Below, one piece after another: positions 17,157 to 29,985 of a DNA stretch of 64,000 bases (position 1 is its first letter; every line of letters begins with the position of its first letter). A model generated the notes under the pieces. That model was not told where the DNA came from, made no database searches, and was given only the letters and a program-made list of their open reading frames with translations. The stretch is from SAR116 cluster bacterium AG-447-A06 (GTDB lineage: Bacteria > Pseudomonadota > Alphaproteobacteria > Puniceispirillales > Puniceispirillaceae): assembly GCA_003212345.1 (NCBI GenBank), contig QCPZ01000001.1, forward strand, positions 94,501-158,500, written 5' to 3'. The position numbers were made by a program, and so were the translations under genes.

Positions 17157-17753
17157 ATGCCAGCTGTATTTCACAGTCGGTCACGCCTGAAAATCGGGCT
17201 TGTTGGCGGATCGTTCAATCCAGCGCATGGTGGCCATATCCATGTTGCCCTAGAGGCCCGCCAGCAACTGGGCCTTGACCAAATATGGTGGCTCGTCAGC
17301 CCGCAAAACCCCCTAAAGAGCAGCCTTGGCATGGCCCCGCATGAAAAAAGGCTGGACGATGCGCGCAAAATTGCCACCTCATACCCCTTTTTGCGGGTTA
17401 TAGCGCCCGAGTCTGGCCTGCCGAGCAATTTTACATATAACACATTGAAGTATATGATAAAAACCATGCCGCTCTCACGTCTTATCTGGGTGATGGGCGC
17501 TGACAATTTGGATCACTTTGCCCGCTGGCACCGGTACCGTGATATGATTCGACTTCTACCCATTGCTGTTGTTAACCGTCCGAGCTATTCTTTTAAGGCT
17601 ATTGCATCTGGTCGGCAGTTGCTCGGACGGCAAACTAAGGTTACAAAGATGCGCTATGCAATTGTGACCAGAACTGTGAACCTGCCGAGCTGGTGCTTTA
17701 TAGCTGGACAGCTTAATGCGGCTTCGGCCACGGAAATTCGGCAGCGTACATGA
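17157..17753 (+). CDS. nadD: Nicotinate-nucleotide adenylyltransferase
   Basis: Transfers AMP from ATP to nicotinate mononucleotide in NAD synthesis. The nucleotidyltransferase signature GLVGGSFNPAHGGHIHVA carries the GxFxPxHxGH motif. WWLVSPQNPLKSS and the C-terminal SATEIRQR (ISSTxIR-like) are also typical. From the ATG at 17157 it is 198 residues and its beginning matches family members; in-frame ATGs at 17109 and 17124 overlap proA, and none has an obvious ribosome-binding site. The long forms of rsfS would overlap its end. Confidence 0.93.
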   Translation: MPAVFHSRSRLKIGLVGGSFNPAHGGHIHVALEARQQLGLDQIWWLVSPQNPLKSSLGMAPHEKRLDDARKIATSYPFLRVIAPESGLPSNFTYNTLKYMIKTMPLSRLIWVMGADNLDHFARWHRYRDMIRLLPIAVVNRPSYSFKAIASGRQLLGRQTKVTKMRYAIVTRTVNLPSWCFIAGQLNAASATEIRQRT

Positions 17754-17823
17754 GACCGCACATGCCAATGATCCGTCCAATGCCACCATTCAAACGGCGT
17801 GGATATTTAAACAGGAGATAAAC

Positions 17824-18204
17824 ATAACTAAAGCGCAAACTGAATTAAATCCAAACCAGATCCTTCGTTTGATCACTACTTCTCTTAACGACGACAAAGC
17901 CGAAAACATCCTTACAATTCCTTTGGACGGCAAGTCAGCAATGGCTGATTACATCGTTGTTGCCTCAGGCGCTTCATCTAGGCAAGTTGCCGCTATGGCT
18001 GAACATCTTGAATTTAAGCTAAAGCAGAAGAAAGTTGATATTCTTGGTCTTGAAGGTCTGCGGCAGGCCGACTGGGTATTGATTGATGCCAATGATGTGA
18101 TTGTCCATATTTTCCGCCCAGAGGTTCGTGAATTTTATGGGCTTGAACGCATGTGGACGAGTGACATATCGGCGGAAATTGTAAAGATTGGCGGTGACCT
18201 CTAA
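17824..18204 (+). CDS. rsfS: Ribosomal silencing factor RsfS
   Basis: Binds L14 and blocks subunit joining when nutrients are low. The RsfS core is clear: DDKAENILTIPLDGKSAMAD, YIVVASGASSRQVAAMAEHL, LEGLRQADWVLIDANDVIVH and IFRPEVREFYGLERMW. The start is odd. An AGGAG (17813-17817) lies 6 nt before an in-frame ATA (17824), which gives a 126-residue protein of family length. The only upstream ATG in frame is at 17716, inside nadD with no ribosome-binding site, and would give 162 residues with an unrecognised N-terminus. I favour ATA on spacing but cannot prove it. It lies between nadD and rlmH as usual. Confidence 0.88.
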   Translation: MTKAQTELNPNQILRLITTSLNDDKAENILTIPLDGKSAMADYIVVASGASSRQVAAMAEHLEFKLKQKKVDILGLEGLRQADWVLIDANDVIVHIFRPEVREFYGLERMWTSDISAEIVKIGGDL

Positions 18205-18237
18205 CCCACCCTCTACGCAACCAAACAGGATTACTCT

Positions 18238-18696
18238 ATGCAGCTTTCCATTGTTGCCATTGGCAAGGGCCGTGCCTCACCGGAAAACGCCCTGGCGCAA
18301 AGCTGGCTATCACGGCTAAAACCAGCCGGCCAGATCATCGAAATCGAGTCAAAATTACCAGCTGGGCCAAAACGGACCGAAGATGAAGCCCAGCGCCTTT
18401 TGAGGGCGATACCTGATGACGCAGCGCTCGGGGTTTTAGATCCCCGCGGCAAAGATTATTCATCAGAAGAGTTTGCTGCCCTGATTGGCAGATGGCGCGA
18501 TGAAGGATTTGGATCAGCATTTTTTGCGATTGGGGGACCTGATGGCCATGCTAATATTTTGCGCCAGAAAGCGAAACATACCATAGCCCTTGGACGCGCA
18601 ACATGGCCGCATATGCTATTTAGAGCAATGCTTGCCGAACAATTATACAGGGCCAACGCAATCCTTGCAGGCCATCCCTATCACCGCGCCAATTAG
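18238..18696 (+). CDS. rlmH: 23S rRNA pseudouridine(1915) N3-methyltransferase
   Basis: A small SPOUT-class methyltransferase that modifies pseudouridine 1915 in helix 69 on assembled 70S ribosomes. It has 152 residues. The SAM-binding knot shows ALGVLDPRGKDYSSEEFA, FFAIGGPDGHA and TWPHMLFRAMLAEQLYRANA, with the C-terminal GHPYHR typical of the family. An AGGATT sits just upstream of the ATG. It directly follows rsfS, as in many bacteria. Confidence 0.97.
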   Translation: MQLSIVAIGKGRASPENALAQSWLSRLKPAGQIIEIESKLPAGPKRTEDEAQRLLRAIPDDAALGVLDPRGKDYSSEEFAALIGRWRDEGFGSAFFAIGGPDGHANILRQKAKHTIALGRATWPHMLFRAMLAEQLYRANAILAGHPYHRAN

Positions 18697-18806
18697 GGGC
18701 CAGTTTTAATTTTCTTTGCGAGCCAGCAGCCCTGCATGACTTATCAACATCATCTACACGTATAATCTATCTGTACATCAATTCACGCCGCCATTATAAG
18801 AAGCTA

Positions 18807-20345
18807 ATGTCTAGATATCAGCCATCCATTGGCCCAGTTGTTTTATGTATTATGGACGGTTGGGGTCATCGCACCGAGCGTGGCAATAACGCCATTGCGC
18901 TTGCCAGAACGCCCGTGTTTGACGGGTTGATTGAAAGTCAGCCAAACAGCCTGCTTGACGCATCAGGAGCCAATGTTGGCCTACCTGACGGGCAGGTTGG
19001 CAATTCGGAGGTTGGTCACATTAATATTGGTGCAGGCCGTGTGGTGATGCAAGCCTTGCCCCGCATAAATAAAGCAGTTCAGGATGGATCACTTGCTACT
19101 CATGACGAGCTTGCCAGCCTTGCTGCAAGCCTGCTTCAATCCGGCGGCACTGCGCATGTGATGGGCCTGTTATCACCCGGTGGGGTTCATTCCCATCAGG
19201 ATCATTTTCTGGCCGTCATTACAGGGCTAGTCACAGCCGGTGTTCCAGTCGCCATTCACGGCTTTACCGATGGTCGTGATACCCTACCTCAAGCCGCAAA
19301 GCAGGACTTGCCCAGATTTTTAGAGGCGCTTCCCCCCGGTGCCGAAATGGCTAGTATCATTGGGCGTTATTTTGCCATGGACCGAGATAGCCGCTGGGAG
19401 CGCACACAAGCTGCCTACGATGCTATTGCCACTGCGCGCGCACCCATTTTTGCCGTTGATGCGTTAACGGCTTTAGAAGCATCTTATGCGCGTGGCGATG
19501 GCGATGAATTTATTACACCAACCATTATTGGTAACTATGGCGGCATGCAAAATGGTGATGCCCTGGTGATGATGAATTTCCGAGCTGACCGAGTTCGCCA
19601 GTTACTGGCCTGTTTTTGTGATCCAGCTAATTCTGGTTGTAACATTCAACCCCTCAACCTTATTTGCATGGCTGGCATGACCAGCTACTCGCAATCACTT
19701 GATAAACATATTGTGGCTCTTTTCCCGACACCTGGCTTACAGGATACGCTTGGGGCAACGATCGCAAAGGCTGGCAAACACCAATTGCGCCTGGCTGAAA
19801 CCGAAAAATACCCGCACGTAACCTTTTTTTTGAATGGCGGTGACGAAACATTGCAGCCAGGAGAAGAAAGGAAAATGATTGAATCGCCTGCTGTTGCGAC
19901 CTATGATTTGCAGCCCGAAATGAGCGCAAACGCCATTTTAAAAGTGGCAATTTCCAGCTTACGCACTAAAGCCCATGATTTTCTGATTATCAATTTTGCT
20001 AATCCTGACATGGTTGGGCATACAGGAGATCTTGATGCTGCGATAGCAGCGGTCGAGACCGTGGACAGGTGTGTTGGCATTCTGGCAAAGGCCGTGACAG
20101 AGAGTAATGGACAGATGCTGGTAACTGCAGATCATGGCAATTGTGAAATAATGTGGGATCAAGCTGAGGCCACACCACATACAGCACATACCAGCAATCC
20201 GGTGCCATTAATTTTGGTCAATGGTAACAATAATACCAGCCTTGCAGCAGGCCGACTTGCCGATCTTGCGCCAAGCATACTCGCCATGATGGGTATTGCC
20301 CAGCCGGACCAAATGACTGGCAGAAGTCTGCTAATACCCAATTAA
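18807..20345 (+). CDS. gpmI: 2,3-bisphosphoglycerate-independent phosphoglycerate mutase
   Basis: Interconverts 3- and 2-phosphoglycerate using two manganese ions. The 512-residue length is normal for iPGM. IMDGWG (Asp17) and the catalytic Ser67 in GQVGNSEVGHINIGAGR are in place, as are the metal-binding NFANPDMVGHTGDLDAAI and TADHGNCEIM segments of the alkaline phosphatase superfamily core. GFTDGRDTLP and GRYFAMDRDSRWER belong to the phosphotransferase domain. The frequent neighbour between gpmI and ctpA, an EnvC-like M23 peptidase gene, is not seen here. Confidence 0.97.
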   Translation: MSRYQPSIGPVVLCIMDGWGHRTERGNNAIALARTPVFDGLIESQPNSLLDASGANVGLPDGQVGNSEVGHINIGAGRVVMQALPRINKAVQDGSLATHDELASLAASLLQSGGTAHVMGLLSPGGVHSHQDHFLAVITGLVTAGVPVAIHGFTDGRDTLPQAAKQDLPRFLEALPPGAEMASIIGRYFAMDRDSRWERTQAAYDAIATARAPIFAVDALTALEASYARGDGDEFITPTIIGNYGGMQNGDALVMMNFRADRVRQLLACFCDPANSGCNIQPLNLICMAGMTSYSQSLDKHIVALFPTPGLQDTLGATIAKAGKHQLRLAETEKYPHVTFFLNGGDETLQPGEERKMIESPAVATYDLQPEMSANAILKVAISSLRTKAHDFLIINFANPDMVGHTGDLDAAIAAVETVDRCVGILAKAVTESNGQMLVTADHGNCEIMWDQAEATPHTAHTSNPVPLILVNGNNNTSLAAGRLADLAPSILAMMGIAQPDQMTGRSLLIPN

Positions 20346-20651
20346 ATTTTACTGGCTTATGAATTATCGGTAGGACCGTAATTGACCAACAGCGCAAGAT
20401 GGTTAAATTGGAAATATTTCACCCGCTGCAAGTCAAAGCTGGCAATGCTATTGAAGGGTAAAATCTTTTGACCGAGTAAGCTAGTTATACTTGTATGCAA
20501 ATAAATTGACTGGCACCATGGCTGACAAATAAGAAGTGCCACCATTGCTTGTTTGGCGCAGAATTCCTATTTTGCAGTCACAGTCAAAACCCAGTCTGAT
20601 CAAAAGGCCGAATTATTTAATCCGTTCGCAAGACATCAGGAGCAATCTTAA
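20346..20651. other. Intergenic stretch between gpmI and ctpA
   Basis: The 306 bp are AT-rich. The forward frames have frequent stops, and the minus-strand frame at 20357-20545 has no recognisable homology. A poor -35/-10 pair (TTGACT near 20507 with TAAGAA) could serve ctpA. I could not identify any remnant of the EnvC-like peptidase gene often found at this position. Confidence 0.45.
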
Positions 20652-21995
20652 ATGCAAATTGTTAGCTTTCTTTCTACTCGCGTACCTCGCTTGCGACAAA
20701 TTTTTCTACCCTTCATTTGCGGTGTTTTGATTGCCGGTGCCGTAATTCCAACTTTAACCACGGCGCAATCTGGCAAAAATGATGAGATTTATCGCCAACT
20801 TGGTTTGTTTGGCGATATATTTCAACGTGTGCGCGAAAGCTATGTTGACGAAGTCAACGAAAAAGATTTGGTTGAAGCAGCAATTAACGGGATGCTGACA
20901 TCTCTCGATCCGCATTCGTCTTTTCTGAATAACGACAATTTTAGTGACATGCAGGTTCAAACCAAAGGAAAGTTTGGGGGACTTGGTATCGAAATCACCA
21001 TGGAAGATGGCGTGATAAAAATCGTATCACCAATTGATGATACGCCAGCGGCCAAAGCTGGATTGCAACCCGGAGATTTGATTATTGCTGTGAATGATAA
21101 ACCAATACGTGGCATGACACTCAGTGATGCTGTTGACAAGCTGCGCGGCAAAGTAGGGTCCAAGGTAACCATCACTGTAAAGCGTGGCTTACTCAAACCT
21201 TTTGATGTTACCGTGAAACGTGACACAATCAAAATTCGGTCAGTGCGGGCTAAGATGTTTGAGGGTGTTGGCTATCTGAGAGTTACCACCTTTTCCGAAC
21301 AGACAACATCCGGTTTGACCAAGGAAATAGACGAAATGTTTCTCGAGCATGGCGACAAACTGCAAGGTTTTGTTCTCGATTTGCGCAATAATCCAGGAGG
21401 ATTATTGAACGAGGCTATTTCAGTCAGTGATGCTTTTCTGGAACAGGGCGAAATAGTGTCAACGCGCGGCCGTAGTAATGAAAATGCCAGCCGCGCCTAT
21501 GCAAGGCCAGGTGACATTGCCAAGGGTTTGCCAGTTGTCGTGTTGATTAATTCAGGATCAGCATCAGCTTCGGAAATTGTTGCTGGCGCGCTGAAAGATC
21601 ATCGTCGTGCCGTGCTTCTTGGCACTCGGTCGTTTGGCAAAGGTTCGGTCCAGTCAGTCATCCCGTTATCAGGCAACAGCGCAATGCGGCTTACCACAGC
21701 GCGCTATTACACTCCGTCTGGCGTTTCAATTCAGGCAAAGGGGATCACGCCAGACATCGAAGTAGCTCTCGCCCGCATCGAAAAATTAGAGGGTGGAATT
21801 ACCCGTGAAGAAGATTTGAGAGGGGCGCTTGACAATGGAAAAGAAGTTGATACGGGCAACAAAAAACAAAATGCTGAAGACAAGTCAGTCAAACCGTCAA
21901 AAACTGATCAATCAAAGGTTGATTATCAGCTTGCGCGGGCGCTGGATCTAATACGTGGCGTATCCATCTTCAATAGCGAGGCTGCAAGACCCTAA
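20652..21995 (+). CDS. Carboxyl-terminal processing protease (S41 family)
   Basis: An exported serine protease that trims or degrades proteins from the C-terminus. An N-terminal hydrophobic anchor or signal (about residues 15-38) is followed by the CTP N-terminal domain, a PDZ domain (GIEITMEDGVIKIVSPIDDT, LQPGDLIIAVNDKPIRGM) and the S41 catalytic domain. The Ser/Lys dyad is in NSGSASASEIVAGALKDH (near residue 303) and GTRSFGKGSVQS. The 447-residue length fits CtpA. The C-terminal 60 residues are hydrophilic and lysine-rich. AGGAG (20638-20642) sets the start. rppH begins 2 nt after the stop. Confidence 0.94.
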   Translation: MQIVSFLSTRVPRLRQIFLPFICGVLIAGAVIPTLTTAQSGKNDEIYRQLGLFGDIFQRVRESYVDEVNEKDLVEAAINGMLTSLDPHSSFLNNDNFSDMQVQTKGKFGGLGIEITMEDGVIKIVSPIDDTPAAKAGLQPGDLIIAVNDKPIRGMTLSDAVDKLRGKVGSKVTITVKRGLLKPFDVTVKRDTIKIRSVRAKMFEGVGYLRVTTFSEQTTSGLTKEIDEMFLEHGDKLQGFVLDLRNNPGGLLNEAISVSDAFLEQGEIVSTRGRSNENASRAYARPGDIAKGLPVVVLINSGSASASEIVAGALKDHRRAVLLGTRSFGKGSVQSVIPLSGNSAMRLTTARYYTPSGVSIQAKGITPDIEVALARIEKLEGGITREEDLRGALDNGKEVDTGNKKQNAEDKSVKPSKTDQSKVDYQLARALDLIRGVSIFNSEAARP

Positions 21996-21997
21996 TT

Positions 21998-22474
21998 ATG
22001 CGCGATATTCCTTATGACAAACGGCCTTATCGGCCTTGCGTTGGTATCTTTCTTATCAATTGTTCGAAGCAGGTCTTTAGTGGTCGCCGTATCGATAGCA
22101 GCGCCGAAGCATGGCAAATGCCTCAAGGCGGGATTGATCCGGGTGAAACTATCGTGGATGCCTGTATGCGAGAAATGGCTGAGGAAATTGGCACATCATC
22201 TGCCGAATTGCTTTGCGAGCATAGTGAATGGCTATATTATGATATTCCACTGCCACTTGCCGACCGGCTATGGCACGGCCAATACAAGGGCCAAAAGCAG
22301 AAATGGATGGCTTTGCGCTTTACCGGTAGTGATGCAGACATCAATATCAACACGGAGAATCCAGAATTCTGCGAATGGCGATGGCTTGCCCCAGCCGAGC
22401 TAGTTAAGCTGGCAGTTCCGTTTAAACGTGATGTCTATGACGACGTGCTAAACGCCTTCAAAAGTTTTGTCTAG
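21998..22474 (+). CDS. rppH: RNA pyrophosphohydrolase (Nudix)
   Basis: Removes pyrophosphate from 5'-triphosphate RNA ends, which starts RNase E-dependent decay. It is 158 residues. The Nudix box is complete: GGIDPGETIVDACMREMAEE followed by IGT. The N-terminal YRPCVGIFLINCSKQVFSGR, AWQMPQGGI and the C-terminal FCEWRWLAPAELVKLAVPFK match the RppH/IalA group rather than other Nudix enzymes. It begins 2 nt after ctpA and ends convergent with atpC. Confidence 0.95.
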   Translation: MRDIPYDKRPYRPCVGIFLINCSKQVFSGRRIDSSAEAWQMPQGGIDPGETIVDACMREMAEEIGTSSAELLCEHSEWLYYDIPLPLADRLWHGQYKGQKQKWMALRFTGSDADININTENPEFCEWRWLAPAELVKLAVPFKRDVYDDVLNAFKSFV

Positions 22475-22567
22475 CGAGCTCCAACTATGCGCTCTGACAT
22501 TATCAAAAAGGCTATCAGAATGTTGGCAGTCCGTTTCTAAATATCTAACAAACCAACTGGCTGGATA

Positions 22568-22921
22568 TTATAACTCAGCAACCACCGCATTTAAAAAATC
22601 AGCTTCGGCTTCATTGGCCGCCACCGCTGTTTCCTTCAGAGCGGCCGAGTCAGCTGTGCCAAGATCAATAGCCCGTTCAGCCATGATGGTTATAGATTCG
22701 CCGGATACGTCAGCGAGCCCACCATCAATCATGATCCTGTCGGTGATCTTGCCATCTTCATGCACTTCAACGATACCGCGTTCAAGGCCGGCGAGCAATG
22801 GAGCATGACGCGGCAACACACCAAATAAACCCTCAACGCCCGGTACCACGACCATTTGCACCGCTTTTTGGGCCATAATACGAGCCGGTGTTACCAGTTC
22901 CAATTGTATTGTCTCAGCCAT
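22568..22921 (-). CDS. atpC: ATP synthase F1 subunit epsilon
   Basis: The central-stalk subunit linking gamma to the c-ring and able to inhibit ATP hydrolysis. It is 117 residues, so the C-terminal helical domain is short compared with the 138 residues of the Escherichia coli protein. The beta-barrel domain shows ETIQLELVTPARIMAQKAVQ, VVVPGVEGLFGVLPRHAPLL and GGLADVSGESITIMAERAID. It is the last gene of atpHAGDC, 41 bp after atpD. Confidence 0.95.
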   Translation of the reverse strand: MAETIQLELVTPARIMAQKAVQMVVVPGVEGLFGVLPRHAPLLAGLERGIVEVHEDGKITDRIMIDGGLADVSGESITIMAERAIDLGTADSAALKETAVAANEAEADFLNAVVAEL

Positions 22922-22962
22922 GCTAGCGGATCCTCATCGTGTACAGATTCAAGGTGATGCCT

Positions 22963-24444
<1,482 letters not shown>

Positions 24445-24466
24445 TTACTTGCATTCAGATGCTGAA

Positions 24467-25339
24467 TTAAACTGCCTCAGCACCCGAGATAATCTCAATA
24501 AGTTCACTGGTAATAGCCGCCTGCCGAGTCCGATTATATACCAGCGTCAGCCGGTCGATTAAATCACCAGCATTCCGCGTTGCATTATCCATTGCGGTCA
24601 TTCTTGCGGCCAGTTCAGCAGCTGAAGACTCCAGCAAAGCGCTATATATCTGTGTCGACAAGATGCGGGGCAGGAGAGTGTCCAACAACTCATCTTCTTC
24701 CGGTTCATATTCATAATTAACGTTCGCATCACTGTCATCAACGGCGTTTATTTCTGCAGGGATTAGCTGGGTTAAAGTGATTTCCTGAGTGATAGCATTG
24801 ACAAATTTATTATAAATCATGGTGCAAACATCGTAATCACCAGCTTCAAAGCCAGTTAGGATTGTGTCACCAAGTGATGCCGCATCAGAAAAAGACACGG
24901 ACGTCCCCTGAATTCCCTCAAAACTGTCAATAAATTGCTTGCCATACTCACGGCGAAGCGCATCGGCAGACTTCCGCCCTACCATTAACAATTTTACTGT
25001 TTTACCTTCATCTTGAAGACGCGTTACCTCGGTGCGTGTCTGCCGGGTGATTGATCCGTTAAAACCGCCACAAAGGCCGCGATCTGCCGAAATGACAACC
25101 AGCAAATGCGTTGCCGATTTACCATTGCCGACCAACAATGCAGGTGCCGAATTCACGTCGGCCTTCGCCGCAAGATTGGCTGTGACACGGCGCATCCGAT
25201 TTGCATAGGGCCGCCCAGACTCTGCAGCTTCTTGCGCGCGGCGTAGTTTCGCCGCCGCGACCATTTTCATAGCAGCGGTAATTTTCTGCGTGGACTTGAC
25301 GCTGTTAATGCGCGTCTTCAAATCCTTCAAATTGGCCAT
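24467..25339 (-). CDS. atpG: ATP synthase F1 subunit gamma
   Basis: The rotating shaft of F1. The 290-residue protein begins MANLKDLKTRINSVKSTQKI followed by TAAMKMVAAAKLRRAQ, the conserved N-terminal helix. The C-terminal MTAMDNATRNAGDLIDRLTL with VYNRTRQAAITSELIEIISG is the family signature. An acidic loop (YEPEEDELLDTLLPR) before the final helix lies in the usual place. It is 50 bp downstream of atpA. Confidence 0.97.
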   Translation of the reverse strand: MANLKDLKTRINSVKSTQKITAAMKMVAAAKLRRAQEAAESGRPYANRMRRVTANLAAKADVNSAPALLVGNGKSATHLLVVISADRGLCGGFNGSITRQTRTEVTRLQDEGKTVKLLMVGRKSADALRREYGKQFIDSFEGIQGTSVSFSDAASLGDTILTGFEAGDYDVCTMIYNKFVNAITQEITLTQLIPAEINAVDDSDANVNYEYEPEEDELLDTLLPRILSTQIYSALLESSAAELAARMTAMDNATRNAGDLIDRLTLVYNRTRQAAITSELIEIISGAEAV

Positions 25340-25389
25340 TTACCGAACTCCATTACGCAGCACAAAAGCGCCGCAAATGCCCTAACCGA

Positions 25390-27479
<2,090 letters not shown>

Positions 27480-27660
27480 TGATTAAACCCTCAAATTGAA
27501 AAAACCGATTTTTTTGAGCACACTCACAATCAATAGACTTCCACATCCATACAGATTGTCGAGCGTGGTTGCTATCATAGCCATGCCTGAAAGGCAAGCT
27601 GTCTGGGCGGGAAAATTAACTATTTTTTGACGGTTTGCTGTTGTATACAAGGCAGACAAT

Positions 27661-29886
27661 CTAAAGAAAACTGTAGGGATCGATGTCGATCTGCGCCCGC
27701 ACTGATGATGCAAGCTTGATCGGGCTAAGCCAGTCCTCCAAAATATTTTGAATATTCACACTCTTATCGGCAGAAATAAGCAATCTAGCGCGGTGTTTTC
27801 CTCTTAAAAATCCAATTGGGGCAATTGCTGGCCCATAAATCTTTACCGAGTCAAAATGCGGACGGCTGGCCGAAAGCTGTTGCATTGCCTGATATAACCG
27901 GTCTTCATGCGGCGACGTAATGATTATCGCCGCCAAACGGCCAAACGGCGGCATACCAGCAGTAAGGCGGGCGGTTGCTTCTTGGGCTAAAAATGCATCT
28001 CGGTCACCGGCTATCAAGCTCGAAAGAACTGGATTATCAGATTCCAGCGTTTGCAGCATTGCAATCCCCGCGCGCGATTCGCGGCCCGCACGCCCCGCAA
28101 CCTGGCTGAGCATCTGAAATGTTCGTTCTGCTGCACGCAAATCACCACCGGCAAGCCCAAGATCAGCATCAACAACACCAACAAGCGTTAAATGCGGAAA
28201 ATGATGGCCCTTTGCCGCCATTTGCGTGCCAATGATAATATCAACCTCTCCGTCGCTAACCGACTGAATGAAGGCGTCTGCAGCTTTTGGTGTCGCGACT
28301 GTGTCGCTGGATAATATGGCAAACCGCGCATCGGGAAACCGCCATAAAACCTCCTCAGCAAGCCGCTCAACGCCGGGACCACAAGCCTGCATTGAGTCTT
28401 TGCTGCCACAGACAGTGCAATCGTTGCTTGGTCGCGACTCATGGCCGCAATGATGACACCGCAAAACGCCCACCAACCGGTGAGCCACCATCCAAGAGTC
28501 ACAATTTGGACAAGTTAATTTTACTCCACATGCTCCACACAACGTTAGTGGTGCAAAGCCGCGCCGGTTCAAAAATAGCAAAGTCTGTTCTCCAACTTCA
28601 AGCCGCGCGCTAATAGCCTCGACTAGAGGTGGAGCAAGCCATCGCCCGCGTTCTGGCGGGGTTTTACGAAGATTAATTGCAGTGATGATGGGAAGCTGGG
28701 CATTATGAACCCGTTTCGGCAATGCGAGATAACGGTAGCGCGGCGGTGCGCCGGTTTTGCCAGCGTTCACCCAGCTTTCCAATGATGGCGTGGCACTAGC
28801 CAAAATAACCGGCAGCTGATCGAGTTGCCCACGAAGTACAGCCATATCTCGTGCCTGATAAATCACCTGATCCTCCTGCTTAAAGGCATGTTCATGTTCT
28901 TCATCGACAATGATAAGACCAAGTTTGGGAAATGGGAGAAATAGCGCCGAACGTGCACCAACCACAACTAATACGCTTCCTTGCAGAATAAACCGCCATG
29001 ATTTGCGCTTTTGGCCGGGCGAAATATCCGAATGCCACTCCACTGGCGCGACACCGAAACGGGCGGCAAAGCGGGCGCGCCATGCCGAAGATAGAGCAAT
29101 TTCGGGAAGTAATATCAATACTTGCTTGCCAGCTTTAATGGTGGCCTCAACCGCTTCGAAATACACCTCAGTTTTGCCCGACCCTGTAACCCCATCAAGA
29201 AGGTTTACACGAAATCCCTGCCCAATTGCTTCACGAAGCTGTCGCGCTACATCCTGCTGATCATCAGTTAACGCGAGATGAGTACGATCATTCAAAGGCT
29301 GGGGCGGTGGGCGGTCAGCCGAAACAAGGTCAACCTTCAATAGTCCAGCTGTCTCCATTCCATTCAACACCGCCTGACTAATCCCACAAGTAGCAATGAT
29401 ACTAGCGGCAAAATCACCATCATTCAGCAGGTCTGGATTGCGAAGATGTTCAAGCACAAGTTTGCGTGCCGCGGTTAACCTTTGTTTATCATGCTTAGTA
29501 GCAAGCCGGTAAAACTTTTTCTGCGGAGGGCGACCAAAGGCAGCTGGTTGGCTTAAAACCATTTTCACCACAGCTCCCAACGGAGCCATTGTCCAAGCAG
29601 AAACACGTTCGATAAATTGCACCATGGCGTCGGATAACGGCGGTAATTTTATCACCAGCGCCACCTCGCGCAATTTGGCTGGAGGTAAATGACCTTTCGC
29701 TGGCCCCATCACAATTCCAGGTAATTGCCGCCCACCAAATGGAACTATAACAAGACTGCCCCGAACAGCGCCCGTAGCTGGGCCTGCCAGGTAGTCATAT
29801 GGCCCGCCAACCGGTGCGGCTACCGCTATGCTAATCATAGGCTGACGTGATATGGCAGATATAGCCTGCTGCATTGTTAAGCCCAC
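27661..29886 (-). CDS. priA: Primosomal replication protein N' (PriA helicase)
   Basis: A 3'-5' DNA helicase that restarts stalled forks and loads DnaB. The protein is up to 741 residues. The helicase core has Walker A LDGVTGSGKTEVYF and the DEEH box LIIVDEEHEHAFKQE. The zinc-binding insertion follows QTLLFLNRRGFAPLTLC, with cysteine pairs in CGACGVKLTCPNC, CHHCG and CTVCG. IIGTQMAAKGHHFPHLTLVG and QVAGRAGR are late helicase motifs. The first codon given is GTG (29886); in-frame ATGs at 29874 and 29838 are alternatives, the last starting MISIAVAAPVGGPYDYL like other PriA proteins, and none has a clear ribosome-binding site. Confidence 0.94.
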   Translation of the reverse strand: MGLTMQQAISAISRQPMISIAVAAPVGGPYDYLAGPATGAVRGSLVIVPFGGRQLPGIVMGPAKGHLPPAKLREVALVIKLPPLSDAMVQFIERVSAWTMAPLGAVVKMVLSQPAAFGRPPQKKFYRLATKHDKQRLTAARKLVLEHLRNPDLLNDGDFAASIIATCGISQAVLNGMETAGLLKVDLVSADRPPPQPLNDRTHLALTDDQQDVARQLREAIGQGFRVNLLDGVTGSGKTEVYFEAVEATIKAGKQVLILLPEIALSSAWRARFAARFGVAPVEWHSDISPGQKRKSWRFILQGSVLVVVGARSALFLPFPKLGLIIVDEEHEHAFKQEDQVIYQARDMAVLRGQLDQLPVILASATPSLESWVNAGKTGAPPRYRYLALPKRVHNAQLPIITAINLRKTPPERGRWLAPPLVEAISARLEVGEQTLLFLNRRGFAPLTLCGACGVKLTCPNCDSWMVAHRLVGVLRCHHCGHESRPSNDCTVCGSKDSMQACGPGVERLAEEVLWRFPDARFAILSSDTVATPKAADAFIQSVSDGEVDIIIGTQMAAKGHHFPHLTLVGVVDADLGLAGGDLRAAERTFQMLSQVAGRAGRESRAGIAMLQTLESDNPVLSSLIAGDRDAFLAQEATARLTAGMPPFGRLAAIIITSPHEDRLYQAMQQLSASRPHFDSVKIYGPAIAPIGFLRGKHRARLLISADKSVNIQNILEDWLSPIKLASSVRAQIDIDPYSFL

Positions 29887-29985
29887 ATTGATTAAGTTTC
29901 TGGATTTGCTCTATCTCTTCAAGTAAACTTGCGAGGAGGAGCAAAAAATCGCAAGTGCCAATCCGTTCACAACAGGATCAATATT

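Noticed and set aside
20357-20545. A 62-residue minus-strand frame between gpmI and ctpA
   Set aside because: No recognisable family, no ribosome-binding site and no conserved context; it could be chance in AT-rich DNA.
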